From Trametes villosa (taxonomy: Eukaryota; Basidiomycota; Agaricomycetes; Polyporales; Polyporaceae), in assembly GCA_002964805.2 (NCBI GenBank), contig PUDQ02000080.1:416336-480335 (forward strand): 64,000 bases of DNA, read 5' to 3'. Under the pieces are notes generated by a model. That model was not told the DNA's origin. It did not search any database and was given only the letters and a program-made list of their open reading frames with translations. This document shows positions 45,847-56,695 of the stretch, one piece after another (within the stretch, counting starts at the first letter, position 1; each line of letters starts with the position of its first letter). The position numbers and the translations under genes are program-made.

Positions 45847-47147
45847 TTAGAACCGCATAGGCGCAAACCGTGCACGCAAGGCGGTCCACAGCCTCTTCAG
45901 CCGCCCCGGCACGCGCTCCTGCCGCCTCCAGAACTCAAGCGTGAAGAGGCCTTCGCCGCCCTCGAGACGAAAGAGCCAGTCCCGGCGCACGCCGTTCTCA
46001 AACTCGGTGATGGGCTCTAGCGAGCCGGGCGCCGCCGCGTCCTCCGCCTTGTATTTGGGGTGGAAGAAGGTGGTTGGGATGCCGAGCGCGTCCAACATAG
46101 CGTGAACTTCAGCGATGTAGGTCTGGGGAGCGATCTCAATCAAGTAGAAGGGGATGACCATGACCATGAGCGTCTTGAGCTCGGTGAAGGCGGGTGTAGG
46201 AGTCGTCATGTGCTGTGAGCCGGCGTGCGTAGCGCTACCGGGCTGGGCTGTAGGCGGGAACGGTTAGCATGTGGATGGGTGGATATGAGGATAAGAAGAG
46301 GTGTACTCAGAGCAAGGGCGAGGTTGGAGAGCAGGTCGAATGTGCTCTGGGGAAAGGGAAGGATCGGGGCGAGACGCAGCCAGGTGAGGCGTGGTGCTTG
46401 CGTTGCCCACTCCCGGAAGTCGACAGCGGCGATACTGTAGCACTGTGCTATGTGCAACCTCCGCAAGGCTGGAAAAAACGGTGCGTTGCGGCAATTCCAA
46501 GCGAAGGAGGGAATACCCCTGCTCCCTATGAGCGTGAGCTCACGGAGGCGTGGCAAACCGTCTGGGCACACGTACGGCGGCATCTGGGGGTCGGCGTAGT
46601 GATACTGGCTGAATAGGCAGGCGGTTTCAAAGTAGGCGGATTCGGAGCAAAAGAACGACCGAACGACGGTGCCGTATCTTTCTCGTATTTCCTTCTGCAT
46701 TGCCTCGAGTACGTCGGGGTAAAGCCTTCTCAGCGTCCTCTGGTGGTCCTTTTGAGCCCTGTCGAGGTCGGTGTGCTCCAGGTCCTGCCTCTCGAAGACG
46801 GGCGTGAGCATCATGCAGAGATGCCGCACGTGAGGTATGGGTGCGCCCTCCCCACGGGCTTCCGCTTTTGCGCAATCGAGGGCGTGTACGAAGCGTTTGA
46901 GCTGAGTACGGATGCCACAGAGGAGGGATACGGAGTGGAAGCGCGAGGAGCGGGAGGCGAGGCGGATGGATTTGGACACGAGTGCAAGCGTACACCCGGC
47001 ACGGCCGCCGTCAATGCATACGAGTCGGAAGATAAGCTCGAGGATATCGTAGGGGAGGGTTTCGAGCCTAGGTCTCGACGCTGTCGCCTGCAGCGCACAT
47101 CGAGCAGCGGTGGCCTTCTGGCGGCGCAATGTTGGAGGATGACGCAT
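45847..47147 (-). CDS. F-box protein B1
   Basis: A 413-residue F-box protein, exons 46307-47147 and 45847-46247 (59-nt intron at the family position, phase 1). F-box: LETLPYDILELIFRLVCIDG, GRAGCTLALVSKSIRLASRS. It shares with B2 (51.2 kb) the segment HTDLDRAQKDHQRTLRRLYP and FFPALRRLHIAQ, which differ from the A type. The tail GVRRDWLFRLEGGEGLFTLE is conserved. Lacks the promoter palindrome of the other three. Function as for the family: predicted SCF adaptor. Confidence 0.88.
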
Positions 47148-47803
47148 AATGAAGCTCCAGTCGTCAAGTGCTGCTATCCAACAGGTTTTTGCGCGGGGTA
47201 GAATCGACCTCGAAGGGAATAGGTTCCAAGGCAGGATGCGAGAGCGTAGATGGTGGTGCTGAGCGAGAACGTCAGGTCCGTTCGGGTCCTAGTACCGAGA
47301 CGGGTGCAACAGCGTCGGTCAAACAGTTATAGGTCATCGAGACAAAAAGACCTGAAGTGCTGCCTCATAATTAGAGAGTCGCGAGACGGCCTTTATGGTG
47401 GTGGCTGAAGAGAGAGCAAGAAACAAAACGTGGACGCGCCACGTTCAAGGTAATGTTTACATGCAAGCGCTCCGAGTCGGGTGGCTACAAGTTGCTCGCC
47501 ACCTCCGCGCAGAATGCATAACATTCCCTGACGGTCATTATTATATACAGTGTCGTCTCCAACAGGCAGACGAGGGAGAGTGATCTATTCGAGAGTGAGA
47601 GACGATCATCGGTCGTACGAATAGTCACAGCATTCAATCCATGTCGCTATGCATGGTCAGTTGCCATCGACCCGCGGGGACACATGCATCAAGGACTCCC
47701 AGACGCAAATCGCGCGCAAGGCCCTCCAAAGCAGCCCTGGCAACACGCTTTCAAGTAAACGGCACCCTATATATCATCATTCACAACTGGCCGCTATCCG
47801 TCT
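47148..47803. other. Intergenic between F-box B1 and A2
   Basis: No supported gene; a frame at 47395-47583 is short and without domain. Weak similarity to the other F-box promoter regions remains. Confidence 0.55.
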
Positions 47804-49091
47804 TCAAGAACGCCCAGACCCGATCCGCGCGCGCAACGCCTCCCACAGCCTCTTCACCCGCCCCGCCGGCACCGGGTCCGAGTCCCTCGGCCTCCAAAAC
47901 TCGGGCGTGAAGTTCCCTTCACCGCCGTCGAGGCGGACGAGCCAGTCCCGGCGCATACCCTCCCCAAGCAAGCCGCCCTGGAGGCCTGGTTCCGCCATGT
48001 CCTGGGCTTGATACTGCGAGTGGAAGAAGGTAATGGGCACGCCGAGCGCGTGCGTCATGGTGCTGAGCTCGGCGGCAAAGCGCGCGTAGGCGGCGCGGAG
48101 CCATGGCGAGCTGTCGACAGTCAGGAAGCAGGGCTCGATCATGAGCATCAGCGTCTTGAGCTCGGGGAAGGCGGGCGCGGGCTTGATTTGTTGGTCCGCG
48201 GTCGCGCATGGTCAGCGTGTGGATGGCAACTTGGAGGAGTGGGGGATGCTCACTGAGAGCGAGAGCGAGCTCGGGCAGGATGCGGAACTCGTCGTCGAGG
48301 TAGGCATGGCTTGTGGTGATGCGCAGAAACGACAGGTGCGGCGCATTCGCTTCCAGCCACTGTAATCGCATCTCGCGATGTCCGGGGATGTCTACGATGT
48401 GCAACCGCCACAAGGCTGGAAAGAGCGGCGCGCCGTCGGTGGCCTGGATAAGTGGAGAAAGACCCCTTGTGACGGTGAGCTCGCGGAGGCGCGGGAACCC
48501 CCTCGGGCATGGTATGCGTGCCATTCGGAAGTCGTGGTAGCGATGCTGGCGAAAGAGGCTGGCAGTTTCGACATCCGTGCAGACGGTGGCGAGAAGCGAC
48601 CGGATAGCCCGCTCGTACTCCTCCGACACCTTCTTGTGCAGTGCCATAAGCTCTTCGTTTGGTAGCATTTTGGCTAACATGGCTCGGTGGTTGTATTGTG
48701 CGTGGTCGAGTTCCGTGAGCTTGATGTCCATGAAGTAGAAGGCGGGCGTGAGGGTGATGCAGAGATGCCGCACGCGAGGTATGGGCGCACGCTCCGCGTG
48801 GGCCTCCGCCCTCGCGATCTCGAGGGCGTGCAGGAAGCGCGTGAGCTGGACGGAGATGCCGGAGAGGAGGGAAACGGAGTGGAAGCGTGAGGCACGCGCG
48901 GCGACGCGGATAGACCGGGAGACGAGGGCGAGCGAGCATCCGGTGCGGCCGCCGTCGGTGCATGCGAGTCTACAGATGATCTCGAGGACGTCGAAGGGGA
49001 GGGTCCCGAGTCCGGAAGCTTCTGCCTCAGGGAGCCGGGGCTGATCAACAGTCGAGGCCGTACATGACAAGAACTTGAATGGACGGTGCAT
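47804..49091 (-). pseudogene. F-box protein A2, splice acceptor lost
   Basis: Copy of F-box A1. Exon 1 is 48254-49091 (MHRPFKFLS start, LGTLPFDVLEIICRLACTDG, HALEIARAEAHAERAPIPRV, ARIPCPRGFPRLRELTVTRG). The donor GTGAGC at 48253 is intact and the branch point GCTGAC is present, but where A1 has the acceptor TAG, A2 has CGG (48196-48197 read GG on the minus strand). Downstream, 47804-48195 is a perfectly open second exon with family sequence (FPELKTLMLMIEPCF to the tail MRRDWLVRLDGGEG); with a GT-GG intron of 58 nt the frame is restored to 409 residues. Without splicing the frame shifts and runs to 47919. Either a recent pseudogene, a gene with an unusual acceptor, or a protein with a new C-terminus. 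Confidence 0.8.
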
Positions 49092-49162
49092 GGCGATGTT
49101 CAGGATCTGCAGTAAAGCATCACAGCAAGCTTGCGAGTGAGAAAGCACTGAGCTTCAAGACC

Positions 49163-49175
49163 AGGTCCCAGACCT
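49163..49175. promoter_or_regulatory. Palindrome upstream of F-box A2
   Basis: AGGTCCCAGACCT, 72 bp upstream of the A2 ATG. Here the perfect palindrome extends to 17 bp, CCAGGTCCCAGACCTGG (49161-49177). Confidence 0.6.
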
Positions 49176-49177
49176 GG

Positions 49178-49921
49178 AGTTGCGGGAACGTGGCGAGGCA
49201 GTGCTTCAAGAACTGCTGGCCTGCTGAACTTGATGTAAGAGCGAGTCCAGTAGCTATAATCACACATGAGTACCTAGCTATGGACGAAAGAATCGATAGA
49301 TTATACCGACAGGGTGACTTGCGAGATGAGGTAGATGATCGCGGTCGCTCGAGAAGAGCGCGAGAGACAAAAGACGGACGCGGCGCGACAATTAGTACGT
49401 ACAGAGGCTCAGGCGCCCGCGCAAGTACTTAAGTACTTACCGGTACCTCCGGATCCTGCGCTTCGCACACCCATCGTCTCAGCCTTATTGTAGGCACGGG
49501 TGTCACGGATCTTGTAAAGATTAAGCACCGAGAGCCGCGTTAGTACGTGGGCTTCTATGTTGCGACCGCACGAAAGCGTCGGTGCCCTTCAGGCTCAAGC
49601 TCGAGGCCTGTGGCGTGCCAACGTACGGCGGCAGTAGCCCCTGCTTGCCCAGGAATATGTTGGCACTTAAGCCCATCTATGATCTGGTCTCCGGTGCTAC
49701 GAGCAGTCATAGGTATGCGTTGATGCAATCGTTACTGCTTCATGATCTACGAATGGTGTGCATACTGCACATGAGTTCGTCACCGCTCCCGCAACCTACG
49801 CTCCCCGGAGGCGTTCAGGGTGTGAACGCGATCGCGTAAGTGAGGTCACCCCATCTGTGATCTAGGAGCCTTCCTCCCCGTTGCCGTGGATGACCAGCTA
49901 ATGTCCACGACCGCACATGCA
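49178..49921. other. Intergenic between F-box A2 and B2
   Basis: Contains the second copy of the block shared with 45.3-45.7 kb. A frame at 49582-49839 has no domain. Confidence 0.6.
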
Positions 49922-51228
49922 TCAAGAACCCCCGGACGCAACACGCGCGCGCAAGGCCCTCCACAGCTTCCTCAGCTGCCGCCGCAGCGTCTTCTTCGGC
50001 TGCAAGGGCACAACCGTGAAGACCCCTTCGCCGCCCTCGAGCCGGAGGAGCCAGTCGCGGAGCATGCCCTCCTCGAGCGCGCCCATGGGGTATGACGAAC
50101 GCCGCGACGCTACGTCCTGCGCGTTGTACGCCGGGTGTAGGAAGGTGAAGGGCACGCCGAGCGCGTGCGCCGCCGCGGAGAGCTCGGCGGCGTAGGCAAT
50201 ATAGGCTGGGAGCATGTGGCGTTTCAGGTATCGAGGATTGACCATGATCAAGAGCGTATCGAGCTCGGTGAAACAGGGCGGGCGTGGTGTCCGGCTATGT
50301 GCCCGTGAGCTTGGTCGTGGGGTCTCCGGAGGGCGGTCTGTGGGCGGGCATGGTTAGCGTGGGGGCGAGCAGGTGCAAGAAGAGAAAGGGGCGCACTGAG
50401 GGCGAGGGCGAGGCTGGGCAGTATGCGGAAGCTAGCGTCGGGGTAGTAAAGGCTCGTGGTGATGCGCAGCCACGCCAAGTGCGGCGCGTGCACTGCCCAG
50501 GCCTGGAAGTCGAAGGAGAGACAGTCAGGAATGCGTAGCATGTGCAGCCGCCGTAAGGCCGGAAAGCACGGTACGTTGTCGGGAGGACATGCGAAAGGGG
50601 GCATAGCATGATCGAATGTGAGCTCGCGGAGGCGCGGGAACCCGCCCGGGCACACGAAAGACGGCGTCTGGAACTGGAGGTAGCGAATCCGGCGGAAGAG
50701 GCAGGCCGTCTCGAGGTCCGCGCACACGGCGCAGAAGAGGGATTGGATCAGTGTGCAGTAGCTATTCCAGGTCCTCTCGCGCGTTGCCTCGAGGACCTCG
50801 GGCGGTAGCCTCTCCAACGTCGTCCGGTGGTCCTCATGGGCATCATCGAGTTTCGTCTTCTTCGCCTGCTGGCGGTCAAAGGCAGGGGTAAGGGTGATGC
50901 AAAGGTGCCGCACGCGAGGCTCTGGCGCACCCTCCGCTCGTGCCTCTACTTTGGCCGCTTCAAGGGCGTATCCGAAGCGTTCGAGCTGAGTACAGATGCC
51001 GGAGAGGAGGGAGACGGAGTGGAAGCGCGAGGAGCGGGAGGCGACGCGGATGGTTTTCGATACGAGTGCGAGGGAGCATCCGGTGCGGCCACCGTCGGTG
51101 CAAGCGAGTCGGAAGATGGGCTCGAGGATTTCGTTGGGGAGGGTCTCGAGCCTGGAGCCCGAAATCGTCGCTTGCGGGAGGCATCGGTCAACGACTGCGT
51201 CCCCGCGCGACTTGAATGGATGATGCAT
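49922..51228 (-). CDS. F-box protein B2
   Basis: A 415-residue F-box protein, exons 50397-51228 and 49922-50337 with an intact CACAG acceptor. F-box: LETLPNEILEPIFRLACTDG, GRTGCSLALVSKTIRVASRS. B-type signature: KTKLDDAHEDHRTTLERLPP, EVLEATRERTW; then SFVCPGGFPRLRELTF and CFPALRRLHMLRI. The second exon begins with a Pro/Arg/Ser-rich insertion (RPPETPRPSS) not seen in A copies, then FTELDTLLIMVNPRY and the family tail LRDWLLRLEGGEGVFT. Start MHHPFKSR aligns with A1 and A2. Palindrome 75 bp upstream. Confidence 0.88.
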
Positions 51229-51302
51229 AGTTATGCACGGGCTGTCTAGTGATGCTATAGAGCAGTTTCTCGCGCAGTAGAGGATCAACCTCGATAAAGA
51301 CC

Positions 51303-51315
51303 AGGTCCCAGACCT
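51303..51315. promoter_or_regulatory. Palindrome upstream of F-box B2
   Basis: AGGTCCCAGACCT, 75 bp upstream of the B2 ATG, inside the longer shared string GACCAGGTCCCAGACCTG also seen at A2. Confidence 0.6.
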
Positions 51316-52208
51316 GCCAGTTGCGGGAGCGCAGATGATGGCGAGCGACGAGGACTCCTGGTCCGTTCGAGTACGAGGACGGGCCTAATAGCGTCAGCCA
51401 GACATATGTATCCAGCAGTAAACAAAAGACTCGACATGTTGTTCCTCATGAGAGAGTTGGACGGGCTGGATGATAGCGGTTGCTGGAGAGAATCTGAAGA
51501 GGAGGAAACGAAAGAAGGTTACCGCGGCCGGTGCCACAATTGCATGCAAGCGCTCGGGCGGCTACATACCTTGCTCTCGACCACCACCTCCACTTCGCAC
51601 ACCCTGCATCGTGACATCGCCTCGGCGTTATTGTATGCAACGCGTGCAACGCATTTGGTAAGAAATCAACGTTTGAAAGTGCGTAGGTATCGTTAGCGCT
51701 CCCTGCCCGGTGCCTGACACTCCCGGTGAGTACACAAAGTACTGCTACCATCGCTCGACGCATCGAATCACCCCACTAAGACCCTTGTCAGTTACGGTAC
51801 AACCACTACACGTACCTCGATATCACACACCTCAGATACCTCGACACGGCTGCCTGAGCGATAGGTCGCTCCCTAGGGCAACTGCACGCCGACAGCCTCC
51901 TCGTGCGCTCCAAACTTGCTGCTATTGCTGCATCGTCCCGGGGAAAGGATAGCATACGTGCCGACTTACTCCTAGATTGAATAACTTGGTGACTTAGATG
52001 TCCGTCCATTGACGATTGGCTGAAGGACCGAAACCCCAGCGCCCTGGGACGTAGACTCGGAAAGGAGTTCGCCACCGAAGCTTCTGAGTCCGGATCGCTA
52101 GGAGTAAACATTCTGGTACACTGCTAGTGATATAGCTGATATGAAGCTCGAGCGGGGATGTATTCATCAACAAGTGATAGTAAAAACGGTGAGTCACAGC
52201 GCGGGTAG
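51316..52208. other. Intergenic, F-box B2 promoter to monooxygenase 3' end
   Basis: Near end repeats fragments of the F-box intergenic block (ACAAAAGACTCGA, GATAGCGGTTGCTGGAGA, GTTATTGTA). No gene seen. Confidence 0.6.
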
Positions 52209-53405
52209 CTACTCGTTCGGTGCAGCGATGGAGGCCTTGAAGGCACTGACGATGGAGTGCGGGGTACCCGCGCTGATGATGATCCCCAGGTTCCTGGAGG
52301 TGAGCGCGGCGAACTTCTCTCCCCTCTTGAACATCTCCTCCTCGAACCCCGCCACCGCAGTCTCTCTCTCATCCCGCCCTAGACCCTTCGACACTGCCTC
52401 TGCGAGCACCAACCCGAGCTCGACGCCGTCCTGCATCGCGAGATTGGCACCCGCGCCAGCGAACGGAGCCATGAGGTGAGCAGCATCGCCTATCACGGTC
52501 ACCCCAGCCTGATGCTCCCAGCGATGGCCGACAGGGAGGTGGAAGAGCGGCCGCAGGTAGATCGCGTCGTCGTCCGCCTTCTCGATGAACTTGCGGATCC
52601 ACGGCGCCCAGTCCGGGTAGATGTCGAGCAGCGCCTGCTTCGCCGCGGCGGGCTCGCGCGGGAGGGCCCAGTCGAGCGTGTTCTGGTGCCAGAGGTACCC
52701 ACGGATGCGCCCGTCGCCGTTGCGCTGGAACGCCATGTTCTTCCCGTCCTCGGCGACGATGCAGCTGCCGTCCCCCACGCCGTCGCTGATGTCGCGGTTT
52801 TCCGGGAGCGCGGCCACGGCGGGTGAGAGGGAGAGCTCGGCGCCGGTGAGCCCGTGGTAGATGGGCACGGCAGGGGACACGAGGGGGCGCACGCGCGAGT
52901 TCGCGCCATCTGCGCCGATGACGATGTCCGTGACGACCACCACCCCATTCGTGAACGTGAGCTCGTGCTCGCCGTTCCCGAGCGGCCGCGCGGAGGCGAG
53001 CGCGTGCCCCCACTTCACGCTGTCCTCGGGAACGGCCCCAAGCAGGACGTCGCGCAAGACGCGGCGGTCGATCTCAGGGCGCGCGTGCCGCAGGTCGCTA
53101 GCGAGGGGGTCGACGCCGGGCTCGGCCGCGCGACGGAACGCGGGCGTGCCATCCTTGCCACAGATGCGGATCTCCTCCGCGTCGCGGCGTGAGGCGCGGC
53201 GGAAGGCGTCCTCGAGCCCGTTCTCGCGCAGCGCGCGCTGGCCGGAGTGCCACTCGAGGTCGAGCATGCCGCCGAGGTGCGCGCGCGCGGTGTGCGAGGG
53301 CTCGCGCTCGTAGAGGGTGGCGGGGATGTTGCGCTTGGTGAGGGTGAGGAGCGCGACGAGACCGGCGGGGCCGCCACCGATGATGGCGATGCGCGGGGCG
53401 GCCAT
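52209..53405 (-). CDS. FAD-dependent monooxygenase, TetX-like, intronless
   Basis: A 398-residue class A flavoprotein hydroxylase. The N-terminal Rossmann motif is IAIIGGGPAG (Gly10-Gly15), followed by ATLYERE; next HLGGMLDLEWHSGQRALREN (typical of the TetX/salicylate hydroxylase-like branch), RPEIDRRVLRDVLL, the DG-type motif IVIGADGANSRVRPLVS, and the FAD-ribityl motif VTVIGDAAHLMAPFAGAGAN. Uses NAD(P)H and oxygen to hydroxylate a small aromatic or polycyclic substrate that cannot be predicted. Full length for the family. Unlike nearly all neighbours it has no intron, which can indicate transfer from bacteria or retroposition. TATAAAA on the minus strand at 53489-53495 lies about 85 bp upstream. 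Confidence 0.92.
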   Translation of the reverse strand: MAAPRIAIIGGGPAGLVALLTLTKRNIPATLYEREPSHTARAHLGGMLDLEWHSGQRALRENGLEDAFRRASRRDAEEIRICGKDGTPAFRRAAEPGVDPLASDLRHARPEIDRRVLRDVLLGAVPEDSVKWGHALASARPLGNGEHELTFTNGVVVVTDIVIGADGANSRVRPLVSPAVPIYHGLTGAELSLSPAVAALPENRDISDGVGDGSCIVAEDGKNMAFQRNGDGRIRGYLWHQNTLDWALPREPAAAKQALLDIYPDWAPWIRKFIEKADDDAIYLRPLFHLPVGHRWEHQAGVTVIGDAAHLMAPFAGAGANLAMQDGVELGLVLAEAVSKGLGRDERETAVAGFEEEMFKRGEKFAALTSRNLGIIISAGTPHSIVSAFKASIAAPNE

Positions 53406-55672
53406 CGTTGCTGAGGTTGAGTGAGTAGTTGAGGTTGTGATAATCTCTGGGGAGCTCTGCGGGCTATGGTTCCAGTCAACACCGACGCTTTTATACCGCA
53501 CTGACCGACTCTCACTCCCTAGCTCCCGGCCCGACTCGTCAGCACAAATCCAGAGGCACACAAACTCAACAACCTGGTGCCCGTCTTCTCCAAACCCAGG
53601 CGCACGATGCACTCCCACCGACAGCACCGCCTCCATCGAAGAACGCGGGCAGCACAGGTTGCAGCAGAGTCGCCCTGCCTGGCCCTCGCAACGATCGGCG
53701 AGCGATTGAGCTTCTTGCTGGCCTTCTCTCACGCTTGACAGGCTGCGTGGCCGATACATGCGATCAGACCCGGCGCAACCGCGCACCGCACGCTCGCGGA
53801 CGTATTTTGCGTACGTTTGAGCTTCTTGGGATGGCGCCGGAGGGACTCGCGAGCGTCCGCCGCCGTCGGACTCGGGTGCGCCCGGTCATTACGGTACGAG
53901 AGAACAGATGGGAACGCACCCGACCTCTGCTGCTGGCCTTCTGCGTCCTGGCTCGTCTAGTCTGCTGTGCGCTTGCGTCGGATCCTGCTCGTCTCGCTTG
54001 GCTGTCGTCTCCTCGAGAACGTCTGGCTCTCCTCTCCGTATCGCTATCGGCCCACACGTCGCGTCCGAGTCGAACGGGTGCTACTCAGCTAGAGTGTGAA
54101 CTCGAACGAACCGGTCTCGCATGGACAGTAGCTCACACACTCCCGGGCGCAGCGCGGTGCCGACGGGACGCGACGTACACAGGACCCGATGTTCTCAAGA
54201 CCGCGAATCGGGACGGAAGAAGCTCCTTTAGGCCCCCTTCCACGACTGACTATCTGGCCCTCCTTTGTTCAGAGCGCTACGAACTCGTCGCCTGTCCATA
54301 TGTGCTGCTTTGCGGCGAGGAGGAAGCCCTCGGGTCACGTCCTCTGCGTCTCGCTGCTGCTCAGGGTGTAGAGCATGCCGTCGTGCCTCAAAGCTTCACC
54401 TACGAGTTCGCGCCAGAGCCAGTTACGAGGTGCGTGCGCATATCGAGGCAATACTCCCCGGCCTCTCCGCTGCGGCTGACATCCACGATAGGCTCTGGTG
54501 CGCGTTCGACGTTGGGCTGTGAGCGATACGGCCACTGTAGACGGAGCTCTCGACATGCTTCCCGTGTGGGGAACGGCGCCGTCGCACGCGGGACAAGAGA
54601 AGACACCGTTGATGTGACCCAGGCCGACGCGGAGTCCACAGGATGAGACGGCACTGCTGCTCCCGCTGAGGGCGCATGCTTCGTCTGGTCCCAGGTCGAG
54701 CGCCCCCGAACGATAATATGTGGGCACCAGATGTCAGTTTATGCGCTCCGCCGGGTTCAAGTTGCAGATTGAACGGGGCAAACGCACGTGGACGTCCCCG
54801 GGCGGTGTGCTGCTAGTTCAAGCCGCGGGTGATTGGGAGACGGCGGTGCGACAGCCTGTGGGGAATGCGGTGGTTCTTCTGCGGGATCCAGTACCCTCGA
54901 CAAGGAGGATCCAGGGGTCGGCAAGAGGTGAGAGCGGAGCGGACCCACCCGGCCAGTGTAGTGGACGAGGGCGGGGCTGGTGAGCACGCAGGAGGGAGGC
55001 CGGCGAAGTTTGTTGCCTTCCCTAGGGCCTACGCCACGCGGGTCAGCCGGGCCCACCCGGAGTCGTATATGCACGTGGAGACAGGGAATGTACATAGCCC
55101 TGGCGGAATAGAGGTGTTTCGTACGTGCTGACACTCTGCTACCTGAAGCACACTTCTCGGTCACTCAGTCGAGACCCCGCCGCACCTGTTAATCTTGCAC
55201 ACACTCGGACCAGATTCGAGGACAGCCAGCACGCTGCATTAGATGGGGTGTCGCCTATTCTATGAGGTATGGGGAAACAATGCGGGACAGCACGAGCACA
55301 GCCGGATGGTCCTGGTCCTGGAGACGAACAACATGCGAGGAAGTGAAAAGTACACGCCGACCCGATATCGTAGCAACAACAGCGACGCGCGCGGAGCCAA
55401 TAAGGATAGGGGGTAGTGTGTCTGTGTAGATGCAGGGGTATTGAGAGCGGGACGGGATGGTGTACAGTATAAGTATATGCGCGGCTCGGGGCCAGCGAGC
55501 GGGACCGGGAGATATGAGATATTAGCATAAGAGGCATGGATGAGCGACCTAGAACCCTGTGATATTAGAAGTAGATGCGGGAGCGGAGCGGGGCGTGAGT
55601 GTCGTTGCGGGTCCAGTCCGAGCGTGCATGCAAAGAAGAAAATGTGCGAAGGGGGGAAGGGGGAGGGGACGG
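53406..55672. other. 2.3 kb intergenic
   Basis: Divergent to the left (monooxygenase promoter) and 3' of the next minus gene to the right. A 303-codon frame at 53735-54646 on plus is long but has no domain, is Arg/Ser/Leu-rich and has mixed third positions; I do not call it. Confidence 0.45.
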
Positions 55673-56695
55673 TCACCGCTTGCGGAGGGCGCGCAGCTGG
55701 TGCTGCACCTCGCGGATGTCCTTCCGGTTCCACTCGCCCGTCCAGGTGCCCGCGCCAGTGACCCACACGCGCGAGCTCCGGCGCTCCGGCGAGTGCTCTG
55801 CCGTCGACGTCGCGGAGGCGGGCGCGGACTGCGTCTGCGAGAAATCGACGGACATGCTGCGGCGGCGGTTCGGCTGCGGTTTTGGGGGGCGCGGGAGCGT
55901 CGTCTGCGCGCGCGGCGTCGTGGTCGTCTGCGGGGACGACGGCGAGGGCGAGGCGGAGGGCTGGCGCGAGGAGCGGAAGGGGAGGATGAGCTCGGCGGGA
56001 ACGTTCTCGCCGAGGGTGCGCTTGAGCTTCGCGAGCCGCTTCCGCCTTGTCTCGGTCACCGTCGGGGTGAGCGGCGTCGTCGGCGTCGTCGGGAGCATCC
56101 CAGTGCCGTTCGAGTGCGGGGTAAGAGAGGCGGACTGGGCGAAGGTGAGGGTGGCGGAGGTGTCGGGCGTGGAGGGCAGGACGCGCGGGTCAGAGGGCGG
56201 GAGCGGGACGGCGTTGAGGCGGAGGACGAGCGGGGTGGGGAGGGGCGCGTGCTTGCCCTTGGAGCGCGACTTCTCGCGGACGTGGCGGGTGAAGGAGCGC
56301 GGCGCGGGCAGGCTCGCGGCGGACTCGAGGGAGGTGGTGGACTCCAGGCTGGCGCGCGGGAGGGAGAGGGAGGAGGCGGAGGAGGACGCGTCCGAGGACG
56401 AGTCGTAGAAGGCGGCAGCGGTGGGCGGGGGCAGCTCGAAGACGGAGCCCTGGCGGCGCTTTGCGTAGGCGGACGTTTTGCGCACGGGCGAGCGGCGGCC
56501 GGCGATGGGGAGCAGCGTTGGGCTTGCGCTCGGGGAGAGGTCTCGCTCGAGCTCGAGGAGGTGGGGGGTGGTGCCGAGGACGGCGCCGAGCTTGCGGGTG
56601 GTGCGGATGAGGCGGGTGCGCTGGCGGGCGTCGAGCGTGTTGGACGTCGGCGGGAGGGAGGGCGGGAAGAAGGTCGTGAAGGGCGAGGCGGTCAT
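55673..56695 (-). CDS. Disordered Ser/Pro/Thr-rich protein, intronless
   Basis: A 340-residue single-exon protein. Mostly low complexity, with short ordered islands: an N-terminal helix LDARQRTRLIRTTRKLGAVL followed by HLLELERDL, a basic segment FTRHVREKSRSKGKHAPLP, the conserved-looking RRKRLAKLKRTLGENVPAEL, RRRSMSVDFSQ (a phosphosite-like motif), and a C-terminal RRSSRVWVTGAGTWTGEWNR helix ending LRALRKR. This layout is seen in basidiomycete hypothetical proteins without known function; no catalytic domain or membrane span. Probably a nuclear or cytoskeletal regulatory protein, which is a guess. CTATATAG at about 56801 may be the TATA element. Confidence 0.8.
   Translation of the reverse strand: MTASPFTTFFPPSLPPTSNTLDARQRTRLIRTTRKLGAVLGTTPHLLELERDLSPSASPTLLPIAGRRSPVRKTSAYAKRRQGSVFELPPPTAAAFYDSSSDASSSASSLSLPRASLESTTSLESAASLPAPRSFTRHVREKSRSKGKHAPLPTPLVLRLNAVPLPPSDPRVLPSTPDTSATLTFAQSASLTPHSNGTGMLPTTPTTPLTPTVTETRRKRLAKLKRTLGENVPAELILPFRSSRQPSASPSPSSPQTTTTPRAQTTLPRPPKPQPNRRRSMSVDFSQTQSAPASATSTAEHSPERRSSRVWVTGAGTWTGEWNRKDIREVQHQLRALRKR

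Noticed and set aside
53735..54646. Open frame of 303 codons on plus
   Set aside because: No domain, Arg/Ser/Leu-rich, mixed third positions and no promoter; likely chance in GC-rich DNA.
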